Origin: Polyodon spathula | Taxonomy: Eukaryota > Chordata > Actinopteri > Acipenseriformes > Polyodontidae | Direction of reading: 5' to 3' | NCBI RefSeq assembly: GCF_017654505.1 | Contig: NC_054555.1 | Coordinates: forward strand, 4,518,835 to 4,582,834 | Length of the DNA stretch: 64,000 nt | Shown here: one piece after another, positions 34,451-44,925 of the stretch | How positions within the stretch are numbered: position 1 is the first letter of the stretch | Layout: each line of letters opens with the position of its first letter | Notes under the pieces: generated by a model | What the model saw: the letters and a program-made list of their open reading frames with translations, nothing else | What the model was told of the DNA's origin: nothing | The model's database searches: none | Position numbers and translations under genes: made by a program

Positions 34451-35956
34451 TACAGTGGCTCTCAAAAGTATTCACCCCCCTTGGATTTTTTCATATTTTA
34501 TTGCGTTACAACATGGAATCAAAATGGATTTAATTAGGAGTTTTTGCCACTGATTAACACAAAAAAAGTCCACAATGTCAAAGTGAAAAGTAAAATCTAC
34601 AAATTGTTCTAAATTCATTACAAATACAAAACAGAAAATAATTAATTGCAGACTTATTCACCCCCTTGAGTGAATATTTGGTAGCGGCACCTTTGGCAGC
34701 AATTACAGCCATGAGTCTATTTGGATAAGTCTCCACCAGCTTTGCACATCTGAACACTGCAATTTTTACCCATTCTTCTTTGCAAAATTGCTCAAGCTCC
34801 GTCAAGTTGGATGGACCTTTGGTGAACAGTAATTTTCAACTCTTTCCACTCCAGGACATTGACCTTTTGTTTTTAAGCCACTCCAGTGTGGCTTTGGCTA
34901 TATGTTTGGGGTCCTGCTGGGAGATGACTCTTCTCCCAAGTCCCAGGTCTCTTGCAGACTTCAGCAGGTTTTCTTCCAGGATTTCTCTGTACTTTGCTGC
35001 ATCCATTTTGCCATCTATCTTTACAAGCTTTCCAGGCCCTGACACAGAGAAGCATGCCCATAGCATGATGCTGCCACCACCATGCTTCTCGGTAGGGATG
35101 GTGTTCTCAGGATGATGTGCGGTGTTAGGCTTGCGCCAAACAAAGTTCTTAGCGTTGAGGCCAAAAAACTATTTTTTGGTCTCATTACCATAGAATCTTC
35201 TTCCACTTGGTCTCAGAGTCTCCCACATGCCTTCTGGCAAACTCTAGCCGAGATTTGATGTAAGTTTTTTTCAACAATGGCTTTCTTTTTGCCACTCTCC
35301 CATGAAGGCTAGTTTTGTGAAGCACCTGGGCTATTGTTACCATATGCACAGTGTCTCCCAGCTCAGCTGTGGAAGACTATAACTCCTTTAGAGATGCCAT
35401 AGGCCTCTTGGTGGCCTCCCTGACTAATGCCCTTCTCGCCTGGATGCTCAGTTTTTGAGGACGGCCTGCTCTAGACAGATTCACAGTTGTGCCATATTCT
35501 CTCCATTTCTAAATAATGGACTTTACTGTCCTCCGGGGGATATTCAATGCCTTGAAAATGTTCTTATATCCTACCCCTGATTTGTGCTTTTGAAGAACCT
35601 TATTCCGGATTTGCTTTGAATGTCCCTTCGTCTTCATGATGTAGTTTTTGTTAGGAAATGTACTAACCAACGGTGGGACCTCCCAGAGACAGGTATATTT
35701 AACCTGAAATCATATGAAACACCAGGTGTGTCATAGCATAGGGGGTGAATACCTATGCAATTAATTATTTTCTGTTTTATATTTGTAATTAATTTAGAAC
35801 AATTTGCAGATTTTATTTTTCACTTTGACATTATGGACTTTTTTATGTTGATCAGTGGCAAAAACTCCTAATTAAATCCATTTTGATTCCATGTTGTAAC
35901 GCAATAAAATGTGAAAAAGTCCAAGGGGGGGGTGAATACTTTTGAGAGCCACTGTA
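34451..35956 (-). mobile_element. Complete Tc1-like DNA transposon with long inverted repeats
   Basis: The element occupies 34453-35954 (1502 bp) between TA dinucleotides at 34451-34452 and 35955-35956, the Tc1/mariner target duplication. Both ends open CAGTGGCTCTCAAAAGTATT followed by CACCCCCC. The inverted repeats extend inward for roughly 200 bp (they include GGATTTAATTAGGAGTTTTT and a CAGAAAATAATTAATTG block near the inner edge). This is the long-repeat arrangement of many fish Tc1 elements. The transposase gene lies between the repeats on the minus strand and is broken (separate entry). The ends are still very similar, so the element may still be mobilisable by a related transposase; that is inference. 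Confidence 0.95.
34578..35637 (-). pseudogene. Tc1-like transposase pseudogene
   Basis: Translation from the ATG at 35637 (MKTKGHSKQIRNKVLQKHKS) gives the N-terminal helix-turn-helix of a Tc1 transposase, with GRPQKLS marking the AT-hook-like linker. Stop codons break the frame near the SII-KWREYG and LKEL-SSTAEL segments and again after KKILW, and the frame shifts more than once. The catalytic part keeps KIDGKMDAAKYREILEENLL and a shortened QQDPKH block. After ERR/GRR-VISQQDPKH a deletion removes most of the stretch between EW and KELK, where the third acidic residue of the DDE triad should be. The C-terminal FCKEEWVKIA...RCAKLVETYP...AVIAAKGAATKYS tail is in another frame. The gene cannot make an active enzyme. 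Confidence 0.92.
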
Positions 35957-38900
35957 TCACATTTAAAAAACAAACATGAAATCGTAAGCTAATCTTAACC
36001 TGTTTAGTACTTTTAAAATTGAGATCTAATATGGGCTTTTTCTCCAGTTTGAATGATTTGTCTACTTTTGCCATTGGTTTTATAATGTTGTTTCTTTCTG
36101 CGTTCTCCTGCCAGGACCCCCTTGAAATGAAATGTATATACCAAGGGTTATATCCTGGTTAAATAAATACATTTGCTTTGAATTTGATTTGCCTGGGGTC
36201 GGTACACCATCATTCATATTGAAACATGTTATACATATATGTGTGCATTGTTTATCTTTGTTGGAATATCATTGCCAAACACTCTTCAAGGATTTTAACA
36301 GATGTGAAAACCATTTTAAATTACAGTATTGCTGGTTGAAATTGGGTTATTACCCCAAAAGTACAATTGATTGTAATTCTAATTTAATTCCAGATTCACA
36401 GCTTTAAAGATAAAATCCTTAGCGAAACTAAATCCATAACCAAAGCACTGATTTTCTTCAATGCCAGCGACGGGTTTCATGCTGATGTATGCAAATCTAT
36501 AGGCTTTGTATCCTGCTTTACTGGTGTATTATCTCAATTATATTCTTGCATTACAGAAAAACAAAGATATTGGTTTGCATCTTCTGGAGGTTCAAACATT
36601 AAAAGAAGATTCTGCTTTATTCCATTTTTCTAAATACATTTTATCCATAGTACTACGTGATTCCAACAAATATTAATAGCATGATATATTAGGGTACGCT
36701 ACTTTGAAATGGCAATTATTTGGAAGGATTTCTTTTCAATTGCAGTGTAAGGGCTTATCCCATTGCACAATCCATTGTATGGCATGTCTCTGAACAAAGT
36801 CTCCTTGAAACAGGGGCAGCAAATCTGCTTGTTCTTTTTTATAAGCAAATGCTGCTTGATACGCCACCAGGGAAAGACAGCAAGTGAATGCTCTAACCAA
36901 CCTGACTGCATGTTAATAGAGACACCAGTACAGGGAGAAGAACTGAGAAAGCTTGTCTTAAATAGCGCTCTATTATTTATAGAATAGAATACCCTTCCAG
37001 CATCTACTGCAGATTTGTGTTATGGCATAGCCAGACTGTAAAGCAGACTATAGAAACCTTGGTTGTATTTTTACAGTAATTACAAATCATGTGAAAAGCC
37101 TGATAACATTTGCTTTGTTATTACACAGTGTCATTAAAAGCATTCTTGTTAGTGGATAGTTTATAAAGTTGTCATTATATATAATATGACATAAACACAT
37201 TTCTCAAAAGCACACTTTTTTTTATTACGTTAAAAACTTTATTGTAATTTAAGAACATTCTGAAAGTTCCTATTATTGTTTCTAAGACATTTCCACTGAA
37301 GTAGTACCTTTACCCAAATAAAAGTATACAATGTACAGAAACATTAGCTGACACAATCCACATTTTGTGCTTAACGTTTTATACAGCATCACAGAAACGG
37401 ACTGATAATCTGAAGAACGCATTAACTATACCATGTTAACATCTTACCTACACAAGGTGTGCACACAACAGTGTTTTGGGTAATTAAATATGAATCAAAT
37501 TGAATCACATGACCAGTTTAGTGCTGGCAAAAGTTTAATGCCGTTTTTGTGATTCTTTATGCTGTTTTGGTGCAGTTGGTTTTGTGGTTTATAATTTTAA
37601 CAGGACACATTCAAACTTAAACAAAGTAGCTCCTGTTTGAAAGGGAGGGCTTGTATCTGTTTGTAGGGGCTGCAGCTGTTGAGGCTCCAGCAGTTTTATG
37701 TAACAAGAAACAGCTGTAAGTCTTAAGCATGAACTTAATCTTGTCTTAAAGATTTCCAATAAGTTTTGATTAGGCCTGGTTTTCTTGTTTCCCTTTAGTA
37801 TGCTGTTCTGTTTCCGTGAACCAGTTTGAAGAAAAAAAAGGGAATCGAATGATTCACAGGTTAATGCAAAGCCTCTGCCAGCTACATACGTTCACCTCAA
37901 GTAATTTGTATACATCTGGAACACAAATAAAGCTATCCCTTGTTATTTCAGAATTCAAGAATTCGCTTTTTTGTTTTTTGGTGCGCAGACCAGATAGTGA
38001 AATGAGGAGGGAGCACTAGAGTTCAAGCTTGTTAACGCCATCCACAGAATTCAGAAACTCTGCACTTGTGGCCACTATAATTGAGCTCAACTACCTCTTG
38101 ACCTCACTCCTAGGGATCTCTATAAGCAGAGTATTAAAGTGCTTTCATCCTTCTGCAACAGAAGAATAAACTTTCGCTCTAGCCAGGTCTAAAGCTAACC
38201 CATAAGGATTACAGTATTTTCAAATTGTTGCTAAAGTCCTACCTAAGCTCTGGCAGGCTTATGTGTGAATGCAGTTTTAAAAGAGCTTCCTGTTATGAGG
38301 GTGGAGTAGTCTCTGTAATACCCAGCCTCATCACATTTGTGCTAGGTCTGTGATCAGAGAGAGGTCCTCTTCCAAAGGATAGCTGGAGAGTCAATAGTAA
38401 GCCCTTCTTTTCTGCAACCTGGAGCTCTAGCCAGCAAGCTTTTCATACAGCATCTGTAGGATTTTCAGCTGTGGGCTGTTTTCCTTTAGTCATAAACTCT
38501 TATAAAAGATGTGCCCATAAGTATCAACGCCCCATTCGGTGTTATATTGATCCCCTAGAAGTCTTTCTCAATGATGCTCGTCAAAGATTATTTACATTAT
38601 TATTTTATTTTTGTAGTATATCCTTCAGTGTTTTATAGTTCTGGATGAATACTTTCCCCATATGTTGTCTGCAATAACAATTGATTTTGGAGTCAATGTT
38701 TTTAGAACTGGGGTGGAAGCATCAAGGTTGGTTCATAGCCCATGCTATTGACTGTTGAAACTGTTTATAAGAGTAGAAATGTGGTCATACCAAATTTTAA
38801 TAAAGGTTACTGGATGTCAGTACTTACAAAAAAACCCACAATTTTGTCACAGTTTAGTTTAGGTATCCGTTATAAGTGGTTTTATACAATCTAGAAACAT

Positions 38901-39867
38901 TGTATTAATTATTAAAGATAATAACTCTTCTATAACGCACGTTTAACCTAATTGTTAAGAATAAAATACAAAGGAAAGTGTAATCAACTTTAATAAATGT
39001 ATTGGTGTTCATTTTTATTTTGGACTTATGGTACAAAACTATTATGTGTTGTTATTATGTCATTTTAAGTGAATCACTTTTTCATTCGCTTGTCACAATG
39101 CTTTCAGGCAGCTACAGCATTCGGTGAGTGTCTCAAACCACACAGTGTCAACACTCATGGACACAACTGTATAACATGACATGGACAGCGCACGGCTGGG
39201 TTATGATTCTATTCCTGCCTTTGAAACATTTGAGAGGAAAGTGACAGAGGCTCGTTCGCATGGCTTCTTCGCAAGGTCTAAATGAGGTTTTCACCATGCC
39301 CTAGAGAAAATACACAAATGACATACATTTTCAGTGTTCCAAACCACTCTTCATCATTCTACAAAAATAGTGAATATGAAGCAGCCAAAAATTTCACATA
39401 AGCAGCTGATATTTTTAGAAAGTGCATGGTTGGGATAAGATGAATTATTTATAGAGGATATACATTTATCACAGACCACTGTGGCATCCGAACAGTCAAT
39501 TATTTCTTTGCGCTATTGGCATGCAGTAAAAGAGGAGGGAGAGGGGCTGTATAAAACCCCATGAAGTTATAAATTAGCAATAAAGGAAGGGGATGTGGAA
39601 GCCTCAGGTAAACTCATACACATACACTGTGCCCTTTAGAGCTACACATACTTGTATTAAAGAAAGCTGATAAATGAAAGCCAGACATGTGTGCTTTCAT
39701 GTGGAAGATACCCTGTGAGTGTAATTTCAAGGTGAACAATGCAGTTTCTATTCAAGCATTTCATATCCACAGAGAAATATTACTAAGAATATAACTTTGT
39801 CTGAGGCAGTATCATGTATACATATACTTATATACTGTATGCTCTTTTTATTTTAATATATATTTTT

Positions 39868-39870
<3 letters not shown>
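35957..39870. other. Non-genic sequence downstream of the terminal exon
   Basis: No exon is recognised. It may include the distal 3' UTR of the minus-strand gene ending at 39945 (see the possible poly(A) signals) and a weak tRNA-like segment at 36864-36915. Confidence 0.4.
36864..36915 (-). repeat. Weak tRNA-like segment (possible SINE head)
   Basis: On the minus strand TCAGGTTGGTTAGAGCATTC resembles an RNA polymerase III A box as found in tRNAs and tRNA-derived SINEs. The expected B box about 35-45 nt downstream is poor and no cloverleaf can be drawn convincingly. It may be chance. Confidence 0.22.

Positions 39871-39875
<5 letters not shown>
39843..39875 (-). promoter_or_regulatory. Candidate poly(A) signals of the terminal exon
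   Basis: Two AATAAA hexamers are readable on the minus strand just past the AAT microsatellite, about 75-100 nt after the stop codon at 39945 (plus-strand TTTATT near 39869 and near 39847). They lie in very AT-rich DNA, so AATAAA can arise by chance, and the true 3' end may be farther on. Confidence 0.3.
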
Positions 39876-39940
<65 letters not shown>

Positions 39941-39941
39941 T
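39874..39941. repeat. (ATT)n microsatellite next to a stop codon
   Basis: About 22 ATT units, ending three bases from the stop codon of the minus-strand terminal exon. In the mRNA sense the 3' UTR would open with an (AAU)n tract. Confidence 0.96.
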
Positions 39942-39944
39942 GTT

Positions 39945-40396
39945 TTAAAGACGATATTTCCTAAGGAGGTCAGACTGCCACATGTATTTTCTCTCCGGGA
40001 ATCTGTCTGGAATTTTGATTTTGTGGAAATCCTCGATGCATTTCTCCAGCTCTTCCTCCATGGTTAGCTTTTCCTTGGTGGGTTTTTTTTTGCCGATGTT
40101 GGATTCGCGAGAGCTGCTGGTCAGAGTCCTCAGCAGGTCACTCTTCCGACGCAGCTCGGACTGCTGTAGCTGCTGCACGGGGCCTTTCTTTAGGGGCCGG
40201 TCGAGAGTCTGGATGTTGGGCTGGCGGCTTACCGGTCCACAGATGACCGTTTCCTGTGGAGAGCTCGCCTCGGATTGGCTCTCGGAGCTGGAGGTGGAGA
40301 GTTCGTTGAAGGACGTCCCACTCTCCCCTTCAGGGTCTACCTTGTTGGTTGTGCAGCAGCAATCACAGTGAGGGGACATCCATTGGGAAGGACCAC
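39945..40396 (-). CDS. Terminal coding exon of an unidentified host gene
   Basis: The minus strand has a strong splice acceptor at 40397-40398 (a long pyrimidine tract ending CTTCTCTTTCAG). From there a frame is open to the TAA at 39945-39947, encoding 149 residues after a split codon (intron phase 1). The sequence is G/C-rich against AT-rich flanks and ends KYRL. Visible parts: a cysteine cluster CDCCC at residues 10-14; an acidic, Ser-rich stretch (about 24-45, including STSSSESQSEASS); a Pro/Lys linker (LDRPLKKGPVQ); a basic helix-like LRRKSDLLRTLTSSSR; a lysine patch (GKKKPTKEK); and a C-terminal block MEEELEKCIEDFHKIKIPDR ending WQSDLLRKYRL. No catalytic domain, signal peptide or membrane segment is seen. 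It looks like the cytosolic tail of a scaffold or signalling protein, but I do not recognise it. An ATG at 40448 lies in the intron and is not the start. Confidence 0.78.
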
Positions 40397-41127
40397 CTGA
40401 AAGAGAAGAAAAGGCAGAAATGAGTTTTGCATTTCCTCTCAGTGCCACACTTACCTAAAAATCAATACATACAGATGACCCTGTCTCTAATGGTTTAAGA
40501 TGAGGAAAGAGCTCAGATCTCCACCTGATCTACAGTGGAATTGGGTCTTATTTCAGAATAGGCAGGGTCAACTGTGAATAATAACTTATTATAAATAATC
40601 TTGTTAATACACTGTATAAAACAATTGTGATTGTATAAAACAATTTTTAAAAAATGAAATATCTAACAGAGAATATGAGTCTCTTGAGTGTGTTCCTGTC
40701 ACTGAAAATCCCCAGTGAGTTTCCCACTTTAATATACTTAGATCTGACAGCATATAACAGCATGTTCACTTGTATTAAATAAAATGCACACAACTGTATA
40801 TAAACATAATGATTGTCTCAAGCTTTCTCCCACAAGCTACTTGTCAATAAAGGTAAGACGAGGGATCTCAGTGGATAGGTATCAGATATTAAAACTGCAG
40901 CATCCCGTAACCTTGTTCTTTTTCTTTTTCAGTATACACAGCACACTTTACGTGTGCTTGTCAGTAATGGAGCTGGAAAACGCAAAGCAGAGTATTCTAG
41001 GATGAGCAGTACATAGAAACTAAACCGTTTAAAATGTGAAATAACCAAAAGACCAGGCTGAGCAGACCTCAGAATTATTACTTGATGTGGGTTACTGCAA
41101 AAGGGTTTTTCTTTTTTTTTAATTAAC

Positions 41128-41148
41128 TTTTTTTTTTTTTTTTTTTTT
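41128..41148 (+). repeat. Poly(T) run
   Basis: Twenty-one thymines, interrupted from a shorter T run by AATTAAC. It could be the A tail of a minus-strand retroposon, but no body is recognised. Confidence 0.85.
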
Positions 41149-43844
41149 AGTGCGTTCATTCATGACGATTCAAGAAAAGACTCCTGTATTATTTTGATAA
41201 CTGCATGCCTGATTGATGGTAAGATTGCATGTATAGGATAGGAAATGCCTGTTTCAAGGGCGGCTATACACTTCAGCAATCTCAGAACTCGATAAACAAA
41301 GCTTTCCCTCAGCTACAGTGCAATACTAGTACAGTAGCCATGCAGAATGGAATCTCATTTGTAATTGTGATTCCCATTGTACTCTGGTATCAACAACTTC
41401 ATACTGTAGGCACCTGCTGTTCACACCTGCATTTTCTATTTTATGTCTAGCCACCTGCTGCATATACTCTACACAGTACCCAAGCAGTATACATCATTTA
41501 TATTCTTCTATTATACCATAATCGCAATATGTGGGATATTTTACGATAGTGTCATTACTCTTCCCCTCTCCACTGAAACTTCAGGTCTCAGGTAAGTCTT
41601 ATGTAAAAAATTAAAAGCAACAGCTAAGAAAAAAAAAAAGACAACTGGCAACACAATGAATCAAGGCAAATGCATATGAAGCATGTCTTAATTTCTTGTT
41701 TAAAGGAGTGGGGTTTTTTTTTGTTATTTTTTTTATCAAATATTGTTGGCAGTAGTCTGTTTGGATAACAAACTCATTTTGTGGCAGTGTTTACTGGCAG
41801 CTAAATAAATAATTGCAAGAGAGAATATACCTTTGGAAATAATCTTCAGTCACCAAAGGGATGGAGTAGAAATCACATCTGTTCACTTATTTGCACCTAC
41901 TTGGCAACGTGTCTTCTCTATAAACATTGAAAAATAAGTGCAAAAGAAAATTGCTTTACATTTGTTTTACAGGGAGTGTTCTACAGATAGAGCATGACAT
42001 GCAATGTGTCTTCCTGCTTTTTTTGTATTACTACTAGGGTATATACAAATTCAGATTTGGATTTTTTTTATCTTGCTACGTTTGCAACATTTAGTCACTG
42101 GGTGGCACTGTGTGCATTGCTTTAAATGCTTTAAAAGTAAGATGCAGCTTTACATTTTTACAAGGTAATATAGGCATTACAGGATTTATAGTTAAACTAT
42201 TTGTAGAGGTGTGTTGATATATATGAAAGTACTACATTTTAAAGTCCTTTCAACAAGACAAATCCCTTGGATGTAACATCATTTTTATGAAGCTTTTGCC
42301 TTCAAAGCTTAATAACTGTTTTTACACATGTCTTCTTCCTGATGTTGAAATTAACGTGCAGAAATACAAACCCAAATCCTTTCACAGTGGGATCTATTTC
42401 TGAACAAGACCTTCTTCCTGTTGTCTTTCTACTCTTTGCTTTAAGCCTGTTTTTATTCTCTTCCTGGCATTCATCCCATTTTTCTGTAATCAATCTGATA
42501 ACAGAAACAATCAAAGGTGGTAGTGGGGATCTTATCTGCATTGGAATGTAGCTAGGTCCTTGACTCAAAAGAGAGCCATGTGATTTAATATCCATAGTAC
42601 CCTGTTTCTCCGAATCACATAACTCCACTTGCACTCTATCATGCACAACTTTTATTTTATGTTAAACACACTTCACCCTGCAACTGATGAGTTTATTATC
42701 CAACAGAGCAGTTTGCATATCTATTACCAGCGAGATTGCTCTGTGGTGATCATAACTATATCACCTGAGAATGTTCTCGCATCACTTACTGCAATAGAAT
42801 ATGAAGCTGTGAAGCTATCACTCTTTGGGAATGTTTTCAGGCACGTAACACAATCAAACACTAATATAAAGTGAAGTAAAGAGCAGCATGCCACATGCAG
42901 TCTCACACACAAGATAACAGAGCTGCTCCCCAGTCAGGCACATTAGTGTTTCCTACAATGCCTACTGCACTATTTCCCTATGTATGTAACTATAATATTT
43001 GCCTGCATCACTGGGTTTCATTTGATCAATACCCTTTTCTCTGATATATTTCTTACATGCAATGTGTTTGGAATGCACTGTTATAAATGACACAAAAGGA
43101 GAGCCACACTGGATTCATTTATAGACACAGTTTAGGAATCACATTCAGATACTTAGCACTATGCTGGGCTCCCTGTTTTTCTGTTTTTTTTTTTTAGTCC
43201 AACAATAATTGGCAGTAATTATTTGTAGGTTTTAAAAGGCTAACACTTGATCATCCTACATTTTGTTCTCAGCATCATTAAGTGTTTTTAATCAGAGATG
43301 CAACCATGAGGCTGTGTATGAACATAACACACAAGAACCACAAACTATATACAAAGTAGGGAGAGCCAAATCAAAAATAACAAAAAGGTTGCCCCTTTGA
43401 TATGGGCTTACATTATGCCCAGTGGCTGACTGAACTGAATAATATAGAGCTTTAGTTGGTCTACTTCACAAGCATAGCAAACAGTTCATTGGTCGTAACC
43501 TACCCTAAGAAGGAGTTTTCTAATCACGTTTTTACTTGCAGTAACATATATCTGAAACACTGTACTAAAAAACACAGTATTTTAGTGTGGCGTGCAAATC
43601 TGTTTTGATATGTATTTTTCAGATGCCAGGTATGCTGTTTGCTTTACTATATCTGTTGTGCTTGTTCTGCATTACTGTACAGTTAACTTTTACATTTGAA
43701 GTGCATTTAATGTTTTCCTTCTAATGATGTACAGTTCATGTTTCCTCATTTAAAAAAAACATTGCTTTATAACTTCCCAAACCGCCTTAACATATATCTG
43801 CTTTTTTTTTCAAGAGGCTTTTTATATTTATTTATTTGTATTCC

Positions 43845-43864
43845 TTTTTTTTTTTTTTTTTTTT
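43845..43864 (+). repeat. Poly(T) run
   Basis: Twenty consecutive thymines in T-rich DNA, with no recognisable retroposon body attached. Confidence 0.85.
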
Positions 43865-44601
43865 GCATAATTTGAAGACAAATATTTTGCAAGACAGTGA
43901 TATAAAATTGCTTTTATTCTGAAACTTTAATTTATCTTAAGTGGAGCACTTCCATTGCAGGAATACCCATGGCAATAAAAATAAATGAAGCAGTCCCTTT
44001 AACATCTAATGTTTATCAATATTCCCCTGGTTTGTGAAATCTATTCAGCCATAATTGGTTCTCTTCAGGCTATTGCAGGCTATTCTTGGTGAAGATTTCT
44101 CTATTTTTAAACCTCTGCAAATAAAGCAAAACCATGTTTTCAAACAAAGATAAAGTTATGTGTGTGCATCACCAATACAGTGAGTCATACAGTATATGGA
44201 AGTTATGTGACCTGAGAGACAGTATATTTAAAGTACTGTAACTAACAAGAAGATCTTAAATCACAAAGATGTAAGTACAGGTGCAGTGCAAATAACTGGA
44301 GATGCAAAATCGGCCAGGCAATTATTTTGCACTTGATCTATGTAAGCGTAAGAGCAATGCAAATTACTCAACACACACAAACAATGAGCTGCAATCATGA
44401 TAATGAGGGTCTCAACGAGTGCATCGGTATATTTATTATTTGTATTATTTGTGGGGCACGAAAATACAAAACAAAAAACAAAATATGTCAGAAGATGGGA
44501 AGCAAAGTTCTCTTGGCGCACGGCCAACAAAAGAAAAGTTTTCTGATGAAGGTAGTAGATAGTCCTTAGAGCCTCAGCCTACATCAGTTATGCTAGTATC
44601 C

Positions 44602-44925
44602 TTAAGAAAGTATATATCTATATTGGCCTGCCCTTTTCAGTATGACATCCAGAAATTTGCCTAGCACTCTGGAAAAGGTGGATTGGGCTATCCCTCCAGA
44701 CATTCCAACTGTAGTCTTAAAGGAACCAGAGGCTAAGTAGTGCAGAGAACACAGCACTTTCACATGGGCAGGGATAGCAGTCCCTAGGTTAATGCTGGGA
44801 TGTAGTTTACCCCTCAATTCAGCTATCAGGTCTAGGTTGACCTGCGGAGTGAGACAATAACACTTTAGCACCACATCCTCCAGTATCCCAAACCAAGTGA
44901 CCCTGGAATTGAATATGCAGGGTCT
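44602..44925 (-). pseudogene. PIF/Harbinger (HARBI1-like) transposase fragment
   Basis: The minus-strand frame reads EDVVLKCYCLTPQ, then DLIAELRGKLHP, then AIPAHVKVLCSLHYLASGSF and TTVGMSGGIAQSTFSRVL. This matches the N-terminal half of Harbinger/HARBI1-like transposases: the R-x-LTP-x-I start, the AIP-x-x-KVLC(A/S)LH(F/Y)LA(S/T)GSFQ block and the helix-turn-helix GISQSTFSRVL. The frame stops soon after KRAGQY, so the DDE catalytic domain is missing. No terminal repeats or TTA/TAA target duplications were located. It is a dead fragment lying within the probable intron of the minus-strand host gene. Confidence 0.8.

Larger units (their letters stand above)
40397..44601. other. Intron-like sequence upstream of the terminal exon
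   Basis: This should be intron of the minus-strand gene. I cannot pick out another exon with confidence. T runs occur at 41128-41148 and 43845-43864. A 114-codon minus-strand frame (42302-42646) lacks convincing splice borders and known motifs. Confidence 0.45.

Noticed and set aside
39982..40371. 129-codon plus-strand open frame
   Set aside because: Antisense shadow of the minus-strand terminal exon, which has the splice acceptor and G/C-rich codon structure.
40929..41004. Plus-strand exon candidate after a TTTCTTTTTCAG acceptor at about 40931
   Set aside because: The pyrimidine tract is good, but the frame is short, lacks a donor and lies opposite the strand of the only supported gene.
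42302..42646. 114-codon minus-strand frame, possible exon
   Set aside because: An acceptor-like site (GTTATCAG) exists, but there is no clear donor, no recognised motif and ordinary AT-rich composition. The length is within reach of chance.
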